This document shows, one piece after another, positions 13,101-25,100 of a stretch of DNA of 64,000 bases. Made by a program: the position numbers and the translations under genes. The stretch's first letter is position 1; each line of letters opens with the position of its first letter. The notes beneath the pieces are model-generated. The model saw only the letters and a program-made list of their open reading frames with translations, made no database searches and was not told the origin of the DNA. The DNA is from Stomoxys calcitrans (lineage: Eukaryota; Arthropoda; Insecta; Diptera; Muscidae): positions 91,675,272-91,739,271 of the forward strand of contig NC_081555.1 in NCBI RefSeq assembly GCF_963082655.1, in the 5' to 3' direction.

Positions 13101-16100
13101 TCAAGGTCAGAGGTGTATTTGTGGATGGTTGGGTGTTAGTATCGGATGCAGTGGCTATGGGAATGATTGTTGTAGTTGCATGGGATGTTACAATAGTTTC
13201 GGGTGTATTGCTGGTAGTGGTGGTGGTGGTATCTAAGATAGGTGTTAAAGGACTGCTGGTTATTGGAGTATCTGGTGTTGGTGTTGTCAATACTGCTGCT
13301 GCATTTGACGCTGTGGTTGTTTCTGTTGCTGTGCTTGTTGTAGATTCTGTTGTATCAGGTGAGACTGTTGTTGTAGTTCTACGACCTATGCTTGCATAAG
13401 TCTTCTGTTGTGTATTCGTGGTTGTGGTTATTTCTTGTGTGCTGGCCTTTTTATCAGCCTTAACATGTACCGTATTTTCATGATCCAAGGAATCCTCATT
13501 GTCATCATCAACATCGTCATCTTCGTCATGGGAAGCTTCTGTAGTGGTTTTAGAGGGACGTGATCGTTCTAGGTATTTATACCTGTAAATGAGTTGAATA
13601 AAAAAGTGGTGATTAGAAAAAGGAGAAAATATTTGGAAAATTTCAAGGGTTAACATGTCTTTTTTGTAGGTTAATAAGTAAAAATGTTTTAAGTTCGGCC
13701 AGGCTGTATCTGGAGAACCCACCATCATGGATTCCACTAAAAAATTTACACAAATACAAATTTCGTACAGAATTTCTACCACATTGATCAAAAATTAAAG
13801 CATCTTGGGGACATGGAAAACTAATCGGCAGAATGGTTTATATGTGAGCTATATAAGGTTATAGACGAATTTGAATCATACTTGGCACGGTTGATGAAAG
13901 TCGACAGACAGAACATTAGGTGCAAAATTTCACAAAATCCGATGATAATTTCAGCTTCCAGTGGGCCAAGATCTTAAATCGAGAGAGAAATATGGACTAT
14001 ATTGATGGGAACAAACACTTCGAGTTCATATCTCGTTTTAGACTCTGAATATAACTGAATAACAGTTTCTGTTATATGATCCACAATGTCCCTTCGGTGC
14101 ACGCCTGATACGTTATTGTGCATTAAGAAATCATCAGAAAATGTGTGAAATTTGTATACTGTGCAAACACTAGAACTTTACGTTGTACACTCATTTCCCT
14201 GGAAACTCTTCCAAGGGCAATATGGTGTCGGAAAAAGAAAGACTGAATACCGAATCCTCCCTTTGAGCGGTGAAGTTTCGAACCATTTAAATCCCCAGAC
14301 CCAAATAATGTATAAGTCTTAAGGTCCAGGTTCCTGCTCGGGCGCCACCTGGCCTAATTAAAATTCACTTGTAGTACTTCCTGATCCACAATGACCCCCC
14401 GGTGCACGCCTGATACGTTATCGTGCATAAAGAAATCATCATAATATGTGTGAACATTGTATACTGTGGAAACACTACAATTTTTCTTCCACACTGTTTT
14501 CCCTAGAAACTCTCCAAAGGGGAATATTGTGCCGAAACAAAGACTGAATAAAGAGTCCTCCCTTTGAGCGTGAAAAGTTTCCAACCAATTAAATCCCCAG
14601 GCACAAATAACGTATAAGTCTTAGTTTCCAGAATTCGGGTTCCTGCTCGGGCGCCACCTGGCCTAATTAAAATTCACGTGTAATACTCCCTGTTATCAAA
14701 ACTGTTCAAGCATCCATTACTTCCACCGAAGACGATGACATTTTGGATACATTTCTGCTTATACAAAGGCTTTAAGAATACTAGCAAACGCATTCGCTTC
14801 ACAAAGTAATTTCAAGAAACCCGGTCCACGAGAAACCCGATCCACACGAAAATCCCTGATTTTCGTCACCTAAGTCAGTTGCCCTTTATGTTGAAAAGTC
14901 AAGTCGAATATTCCTATTACCAGTCTCCACAACAGACCGTTCATAACAAGGGTTAATTCATTTAAGCAGCACGTTAGTAATTTCTACTGCACAGAGTAAT
15001 TTCTCGGTGTCTAAGAAGAAATGTAAGCCATGTAAGCTTCTCTACGAAGACTTGTCGCTCAGTGATACACTATTCGGCCTAGGCAACAAAAAGCAGGTCT
15101 CTTATCATAGAAGTAAAGCTTGAAACATGCATCCTCCTTGATATTTGCATTTACTTGAATGCTTTTATGGCTATCTTGGAATCGATCGATATGTCAGAGA
15201 ATGAATGCCTCAAGAAGGGATAGTGTCACCACTAGTTTAGTATATGGTGGGGGCTTATGTTAGGGCGTAGCAATTGCCTGACATTGACACGCCAAGGTCG
15301 CATTTAATTAAAGCGCATCGTTCTTGATTTTTGTTAAAGAGTCCCAAAACAGCATCTGTTTACCTATACACCAACAAGGGGACTTTTGGCAATGGTTGTA
15401 TGCTGAAGTTGTCATTGCTACACACTTTGAACAATCAATTGTTAGCTGCACAGTTTTGGATTGACGGAACCCTGGTATTGTCATCTGAAAGATCGTGCTG
15501 GATTAAATCATGGATCATGGATTAAAGCTAGAGGACAGAGTGGGGGGTCTACTTTAAGAACCCAGGGACTTCCGGACCATAATACGGTCCTGCAGGCAGA
15601 GATCTGGACGATCATGGAATGCGTGAGTTGGTGTGGTGTTAATCAGGTTTGCGGAGTCGAAAAAATTACCTCACTCCTCATGATCACGTAGGTCCTTCCT
15701 AGGTCCTTTTTTTTTGGTTGGACCCAGGTGGCACCACCTCACCCCCATTCTTTAGTGATGGGTATAAAACACAACATTTTTATGTGCCCGGAGTCGACTC
15801 CGGAGTCTGAGTCGGAGTCGAGCAATTTACCTGGAGTTGAAGTCGATTCAAAAGTTCGACTCCTCAGCCCTGGTGTTATCGAGAGGACAACGAGGGTGAA
15901 CATCTTTACGCTCATTAAACTGGCCATCTGGGCAATAACAACCAGGAAGGTAAGGTCACGAACAGGCTTGGAGTGTAAGAAGGAGACTAACGCCTTCTCT
16001 GAGGATGACACAATTAATTAAGGGGAATGAGGAATCAGACGACTTAGCAGTGCAGGCAAGAGGACTGTCGTCAATAAAATTGGTTAATCCAAAGTCTTTC

Positions 16101-19100
16101 GGGGCGACGCAGTCCAAGTTAGGACCGGTAGGACCAAGGATGGTGCAGATATTAATCCGCCTCATGCCACTTGAGACATGTATAAAAATACCTTTAGACC
16201 TGGAAAATCCACAGATATGGATTAGCAGAATGCTCTCTTCTGACACTCGATTGTTCAACCTTGAATTAATTGTGCATACCGAGAGTGACAAGTCAAGGAG
16301 GAGAGCCATTCGCCGTATCCGTTGTCTCCGAGCTGATGGACAGCCATCACAATTTACCGTGGGCGAAGTTACGAATGTCAGACGTCGCGCCAAATCCTCA
16401 AAGGCGTTGGGCCCCGACGGAATCTCTACATTGATGTTCAAGAATCTGCATTGACCTGGAGTTGAATACCATACTACGGTCCACAACCTGTCTTTGAACA
16501 CTCTTATAAAGGGTGATTTTTTTGAGGTTAGGATTTTCATGCATTAGTATTTGACAGATCACGTGGGATTTCAGACATGGTGTCAAAGAGAAAGATGCTC
16601 AGTATGCTTTGACATTTCATCATGAATAGACTTACTAACGAGCAACGCTTGCAAATCATTGAATTTTATTACCAAAATCAGTGTTCGGTTCGAAATGTGT
16701 TCATTCACCGTAACGTTGCGTCCAACAGCATCTTTGAAAAAATACGGTCCAATGATTCCACCAGCGTACAAACCACACCAAACAGTGCATTTTCGGGATG
16801 CATGGGCAGTTCTTGAACGGCTTCTGGTTGCTCTTCACTCCAAATGCGGCAATTTTGCTTATTTACGTAGCCATTCAACCAGAAATGAGCCTCATCGCTG
16901 AACAAAATTTGTCAAAATTTGAACACATTTCGAACCGAACACTGATTTTGGTAATAAAATTCAATGATTTGCAACCGTTGCTCGTTAGTAAGTCTATTCA
17001 TGATGAAATGTCAAAGCATACTGAGCATCTTTCTCTTTGACACCATGTCTGAAATCCCACGTGATCTGTCAAATACTAATGCATGAAAATCCTAACCTCA
17101 AAAAAATCACCCTTTAGTTCCCGATGTCTGGAAAATGGGCAGAGTGATCCTGCTACTGAAGCCTGGAAAGGACCCGAGTTTGGGGGAGTCGTACAGACCG
17201 ATCTCCCTTCTCTGACCAGTAGCAAACACGATTGAGGCATTACTCCTACCGAGCCTCGTAGAAGAATTTCCATTCGACGAGCATCAACCTGCATTTCGAA
17301 GACTGCATAGCACAACAACAGCATTGCATGCCATCATCGCACACATTTGCCGTGGCTTCAATCAGCCCAGGCCATGTAATAGGATGATCCTCGCGGCACT
17401 GGACCTATCAAAGGCATTTGATGCGGTCAAACTCTTTGAGCACATCGCCAACAAGTCCCTCCAGCCAGATCTGAAACGCTGGGTCGCGATTTATCTGTTT
17501 GGGCGCCAGTCATTTGTGGAATTTAGAGATAAGCAGTCGAAGTACCGTAGAGTGAAACAGATGGATTATCCAAGGCGGGGTGATATTTCCGGCACTCTTA
17601 AACCTTTACCTATCCTCCATTCCACCCCTTCCAGATGGCATAGAGATCGTATCATATGCGGACGATTGTACGATCATGGCATCAGGCCTCCCGCCCATTG
17701 TTGACATCTGCGATAGGTTGAACGACTACCTCAAAGAAGACGTTCGCTGCAAGAAATCTAAAGATATCTGCCACCTAATCTTCAGCCACATTGTTCACGA
17801 GCTGACTGTGATGGTCGATGGAGAAATGATTCCGACCATCAAGAATCCCAAAATACTTGGCGTCACATTTGACAACTCTTACATATTCTCCCCATATGCC
17901 ACAGCAATTTGCCATAAAGTCAAAAGTAGAAGCTAGGTCCTCAAGTCACTTGCCGGCAGCACTTGGGGTCCAGACAAAGAAACCTTGTTGACCAACGGTC
18001 TGTGGTAAGTTATGCAGCGCCTGTGTGATCTCGTCAGCTCTGTGACACGCAGTGGAATATTATTCAGATCTGTCAGAATGCCGCCCTCCGAACTGCGATG
18101 TCATGTGGAGAAACTCCTTCAGAAGACAAAGATCCTACCAGTGCGAAGACATAACTACATGCTGTCTAAGCAATACCTTTTGGACTGTTATCGCAGAGAC
18201 CATCTAAATCATCATCTTGTGGATAGATATCCACCGCCCCGAAGCCTTACGGTAGATCTACATAATCTAGAGCGTGAGGTTCAGCGCTACAAGAGAGAAC
18301 CTCTAGATCAAACGGGTATAGAAAATATTCATGCAGACACGATAGCAGGTGCGGTAAATAGCTACCGGGTGAATGAAGTCCTTGGAGAACGACTGCCTCC
18401 CATTGCACCTGAAGAAATTTACCTCCCTCGGCAAACCAGAGAAATTCTGGCTCAATTACGATCCGGCAGATGCAGCCGCCTCAAGCCCTACAGAGCAAGG
18501 ATTGATGCCGACTGCAAGATGTATGTCTCGATTGTGACCAGGGACCACACGATACACGACACCTGTTTAACTGCCCAGCCTGACCCACTCGACTCAGATC
18601 CAGATACCTGTGGACGCACTCCATCTTAGTTGCAGAGTTCCTGGATCTTGACTCTCAAAAGAATCAAGCAGACGAAAGATGGAACACAACAAACTGCTCC
18701 AACAACAATAACTAAGTAGAGAAGTTTTAACATGGCAGGGTGCCTTACATTAGAAAGGGGTTAACCGTCGCTGAATATTTTTGTTGATGTTCACCCCGGG
18801 ATTTAAACTCACGCGGCAGATATGCTAACCTCTGCACCACGATGGCCTCCAGACACCTACCTAGTTGTTCTAAACCTGCACGTCTCTGACACCGAATGGT
18901 ATTAAAACCTATTATGACGTTGTATGGTATTGGAGGAGGACCCTTACCATGGTCAAAACGAAGACAATTGGTTTGTTCCAAAAATTTTGTTTGTACAGTA
19001 ATATAACATCTCAACTTACCTTGTTGATCCTGCTGTAACTTCCACAGATTCGGGTTCGGTTGTTGTAGAGCTGGTAACTCTGGTGCGGCTTCTATTTACT

Positions 19101-22100
19101 GTGCTGTATTGTTTCTTTTCTGTGACTTCTTTTCCTTGCCCCTGTTCATGTTCCTGTTCTTCCTCCTCCACTTGCAGACTGGAAGTGGTTGTAGTGGGTC
19201 TAGTGCGGCGTATGCTTGAATAACTTGGTGTTGTGGCCGTATTGGTTCTTCTTGAAGACTTTGAGTCACTCTCCTCTTCCTCTGTTACAGTTTCTTCTTC
19301 GGTTTCATCTTCAGCTCTTGAAGATTTCTGGCTACCACGATTCCGATTAATGGTTATGTATTGTTTCTTCTCCTTTAGGAAACCATCGAATTCCGATAAT
19401 TTATCGATACCCTCATTTTGTGGTCCTTGGCGGCCTCTTACCACCGACGAATATTTGCTATAACCCGAAGAGGCTCCTGCTGGCTTAGCATCCCTTTGCT
19501 GTTCCTCTTCCTCCTCATCACTCTCTTGGTTAGTTGTGGTGGTGCTGCTACTCTTACTACGTGTATTGCTACTTGTGAATTTGTAACTATTTCGTATGGA
19601 ATTAAGGGCATTGGGTTTGCTCAGTACTTTGTCATACAGGGATTTGCTAATGCTTGAGGGTGTGGTGGGGAACGAGGAGGAGCCCGAACTAATCGACGAA
19701 CTACTAGTGTGGCTGGTCTTAAGCGATATGGTGCCATCATCTTTGCGTAATAAATGCTTTTCCAATTCTTCAATACCGCCTACCTTACGTATTAGTTCGA
19801 CGAGTTCTTTGATTACCTTGGGATCCTCTTCGGACTCCTTGTCGAGGCCATGTTTAGCTGAAGTTGAAGAATGTTGTTCCTCTTCATCTTCTTCGTATTC
19901 ATATTCAGGAGCTTCGGTGGTTGTTGTTGTAGTGGTGGTGGTGCTAACTGAACGGAACAAAGGATTTCTGGTGCTGGCCACTGCAATGCGATTGGGACGG
20001 GCTGTGGTAGTGGTTGAGGCTGGAGAGGTGACAGGGGCGGCAGTGGTGGATCTGTAAAATAAATGAAAAAAGATTAAATTTTATGTGAATACTTTGGATA
20101 TAAATTTCAACAAAAAAAGAAATGAAATTTTGTTAAATCTTATATATAAAAATCAATTTGTGTTTGTTTGTAGGTTTGTTTGTTTGTTTGTATGTTTGTG
20201 TGTTCCTTATAGACTCAGAAACGGCTGCACCGATTTTATTGAAATTTTCACAGATAGTGCATAATGACACTGTGGTGAAAATAGGGTACTACATTTTTTG
20301 ATATCTGTTGCAGTGGTGGTGGTGCATAATGACCCCGTGGTGAAAATAGGGTACTACATTTTTTGATATCTGAAGGGGGCGCGGACCCTCCCCCTTACCC
20401 TAATTTTCAGAAATGCCAGATCTCGGAGATGGGTGTTGCGATTTAAGCGAAATTTTGTGTGCTCTCATATAGTACCCTAAAAATATTAAATTTTGTATCC
20501 AAATTTCGGATGGGATACCTAGGGGGGCTGCCCCTCCCCAAAAACCTACCAAACATATATTTAGACCAATCACGACAATATGGGACTCAAATGAAAGGTA
20601 TTTAGGATAAGAAAACGTATCTGATATCCAATTGTTAGACCAAGTGCTAGGGGGACCACCCCCAGCCCCAAAACACCCCTAAATCGGACATATTTACTGA
20701 CCATGGCAATATGGGACTCAAATGGAAGGTATTTGCGAGTAGAATACGAATCTGATATCCAATTGTGGGACCACGGTTCTGGGGGTCCACCCCTTCCTCA
20801 AAACACCCCCCAAACAGAATTTATTTACTGGCCATGGGAATATGGGGCTTAAATAAAAGGTATTGGTAACACCGCTACCTTTGTTAATAGGATTAGGAAG
20901 GAGGTATTAGACGTGGCAATATGTTCGGAAAATCTAACAGATTAGGTTCTGGATTGGAACACTCCTTCTCGGACTGTCCCTATATTAGGTTTAGAATAGC
21001 ACGGCCAGCGCCTAATCCGATAAGCTCCTAGAATAAGGTGAAAACCAACTGGACAACAATCGGACTACTACTCGGAGTAAGACTTGGACAAGATAATTTA
21101 GCTTCTCAAAGCCTAGAAACATTGACGAAAATGTCAACAGGATTAGGACTGCACTATATTTCAATGATAGTTAACCTCTTTGAGAAAGGAAATCAACTAA
21201 AAACAAGTAAAAGCGTTCTAAATTCGGCTGGGCCGAATCTTGGGAGCCCACCACCATGGATTCTGATAAAATATGGGAGCTATATGGGAGCACAGTTGTT
21301 GAGAGTTATAAAAGAACACTATGTGCAAAATTTCAGCCAATTCAGACAAAAATGGCGGCTTCCAGGGGCTCAAAATGTCAAATCGGGAGATCAGTTTATA
21401 TGGGAGCTATATCAGGTTATCGACCGATTTGAACTGTATTTGGCCGAGTTGTTGGAAGTTATAACGAACAGTATGTGCAAAATTTCAGCCAAATCGGATG
21501 AAAATTTAGGCTTCCAGGGGCTCAAGAAGTCAAATCGGGAGATCGGTTTATATGGGAGCTATATTAGGTTCTTGACGGATTTGAACTGTATGTGGCAGAA
21601 TTATTGGAAGTTATAACGGAACACTAAGTGCAAAATTTCAGCTAAATCGGACAAAAATTGGGTTTCCACGGGCTCAAGAAGTGAAATCTAGAGATCGGTT
21701 TATATGGGAGCTATATCAGGTTCTTGACCGATTTGAACGGTACTTGGCACATTTGTTGGAATTCATAACAGAACACTGTGTACAAAATTTCAGCAAAATC
21801 GAATGACAATTGAGGCTTCCAGGGGCTCAAGAAGTTATATCGGGAGATCGGTTTATATGGGAGCTATATCAAGAAACTGACCGATTTGAACTGTACTTGG
21901 CACACTTGTTGAAAGTCATAACAGAAAACTAAGTGCACAATTTTAACCAAATCGGCTGAAAATTGAGACTTCCAGGGGCTCAAAAAGTCAAATCGGGAGA
22001 TCGATTTATATGGGAGCTATATCTAAATTTGAACCGATATGGCCCATTTGCAATCCTAATGACTAACATCAATATTAAGGACGGACATGGCTAGATCGAC

Positions 22101-25100
22101 TCAGGATGTCGAGACGATCATACGATATATACTTTATGGGTCCTAGATCAATATTTCGAGGTGTTACAAACGGAATGACTAGATTAGTATTCCCCTATCC
22201 TATGGTAGAGGAAGTCTTAAAGAGCTTCAAACCATTTCAGTCACGCGGACCTGATGGAACATTTCCGGCATTATTACAGAAGGAGGTCGACTATATGGCG
22301 CTATATCACAGCGTGCATAGGAATTTCATATACTCCGAAAGCCTGCCAGCAGGCAAGGTTGCTATTATTCCCCAGCCCGGCTAGGCAAGTTATGCGACAC
22401 CAAAGACCTACAGACCTACTATAAGCTTTACGTCGTTTCTACTCAAAACCATGGAACGTATTGTGGATACCATGATGAAGAGCAGGACATGCAGCGAACT
22501 GCGCAAAAACAAACATGCCTTTGTGACGGGAAAGTCGGTGGAGAGTGCCTTGCACGAGGCTGTGCATAAAAACGAAGAATCCTTCGATGCCAAGACGTAC
22601 ACATTGTCGGTATGCATTGACATCAGGGGGTCTTTTAACAATGTGCAGATCGTCTCTTTGATCCAATCTTTAGACCAGTACCGGCTTGGACGGGTGGATT
22701 GTGGACAGAGTGGAATAAGGCTCACCACAGCGGGGAATTTTATCCCCACTCCCATGGCTGACCACCATAAATAACCCGTTATGGATGCTGACAGAAGAGG
22801 GATATGAAACCGTCTGCAACGCAGACGATGTTGTATTACTTCTAAGGGTTAGGGATCGGAATTAGCTATGCAGAAGGACCGAAACGGGTTTGATGAGGTC
22901 TCAATGTTAACTCAGAGAAGACTGAAATCTGCCTGTTCACGAAAAATACGATGATGGGCCAATTTGACGCAACATAGTTCCTCAACGAACGATTTCGAAT
23001 CTGACAAGGTCAAATACTAAGGAGTGATTTTGGACAGGAAAACGAATTGGAAGAGTCACATTCGGTATCGAATCGAAAAGGCTCACAGAAGTGGGGCACT
23101 ATTTAGACGGGCCGTATACTCAAAATGGGTCCTGAATCCAAAGACAGTCTCTACAGCAGCTTGATTAGACCAATACTTTCTTACGCCTCAGTTGTAAGGT
23201 GAAGGAACTATTTGAAAAAATGGTATGGAAGCCATGTAAAAACTTCTCCCCAAAGAGGTGTCGCACTTGGCACGCCGTTCGGATTCGGCTATAAAAGAGA
23301 AGCCCCTTATCATTGAAGTTAAACTTGAATCGGACAGCACTCATTGATATGTGTGAAGTTTGCCCCTGATCCTTAAATGAATTATAATGGGCAAAATTTG
23401 AAATTTGAGTTTGATGGACTGCGATGGAGAAAGAGTGCAACTTATGGATAATAAAACAGGTTCAGAGAACATCTTGTCTTGGCATAGGCGGAGCGATGAG
23501 AATCATACTTCTAGGGCACTAGAGTCTATTCTAGATATACGAACCTTCGACGTACAGATTAAGTGTGAGGCAGCCACTGTGGCTATGAAACTTAAGGCGA
23601 TGGGAGAATGGATAGAGGAACAGGTCGTACCATCGCGATATAATCGAGGGGACGATTGGAAACCTGGAGGGAATGGAAGAGGATTTCGTTCGGATACCTG
23701 AGATGATATTGAGGTCGAGTGCGAGGAACTGCTGCAAGCGGCTCAGTCTTGCATTGGCGGAATTCTGGTTTTGCCATCTGGAAGTTCACGCTATACTACA
23801 GATGGATTGATGACAGAGTGGGCCTGAGAGTCTACATTAAGAACCCAGGCACTGAGATCTGTGTTCGACTTCCTAACCATAATACCCGGCACGGGATAAC
23901 TATGAGCACAACACAGGCCGGAACATTGAACTCCGATATGTTTGGTGTTCATTGTTGTTCCGAGAAGCTTAGCTGCGAGCTTCCGGGCACATACACAGGT
24001 TGCGGATAGTGGAATGCTCCATACGGAGTAGCTGCAATTACAGTAGCGGACAATCAGCGGTAAGGAGCGGAGAGTCTCAGAGAGAGGCAGAGTGGCGACG
24101 GCTCTTGTATAAATACTGAGTGCCTATGATGCTCGAAATGACAAGGCGAGTTGTTGGCGCCATTAAATAACTAATGGTCCTTTGGACTGGAACAAGCTTG
24201 CTGACCTATAGGAGTTAGATGGGGATTGCCACCTCCACGTATAGACATGTGGCTGCAACAACCGAGCCGAGCGATCACGGAATGCGTGATGTGATGTGGT
24301 GTAAACGCGAGTTTTTTGGAGTGTGAACAGCTTTGCGGACAATAAACTGGCCATCAAGGCAATATCAACCATGATGGTAAGGTCACAGACAGTCTTGGAG
24401 TGTAAGAAGGAGTTTAACCCCATCTCTGAGGATGGCATGATCCGCATCGTTTGGATGCTGGGCCGTTGCGATGTAAGGGGGAAAGAGAGAGGAATTGGTC
24501 GGTGAAGGCCAGAGGGCTGGCTTGGTTAACGAACGAGCATGTAGCAGTGTGGAATAGCGAACGAGCATGTAGCAGTGTGGAATAGCAAAAAGGTCGGTAG
24601 GATAAGGAAAATCCTATAGGGAGATTCGGATCGTAAGAAGACAAGGCCATTACTGAAAATAAGTAAGAAGGAGGTCGGTATGACTTTCTGCATCATAACT
24701 GGACACATAGGACTACGATCTCACTAATGCAAAATAGGTGTAGCAAGTGCTAGCAAGGCATGTGGGAAAAAGGGTATGATGCTGGAGCATTTTCTATGTC
24801 ATTGTCCAGTTTTCGCCGCTAACAGACACCGGCACTTAGGTGGAAGCACATACCAGACATAAACCGACTAAGGGGCGTGGTATGGATAGAGATGGGCTAT
24901 GGGTAAAAACCCAAAAGGTTTTTATCCGATATATTGGGTAAATACTCGGATATTTACCTATTTATATCCAAAAGCTGAAAAGCTTTATGTCATGCTGGAT
25001 GAAGAAGCTCCAGCAAAGAAGTCTTTTGCAGGCAAACTCGGTGGTACATGCAAACCGGGAAGACCGAAAGCCCGATGGTTCAATTGGTGGGAGACACCTC

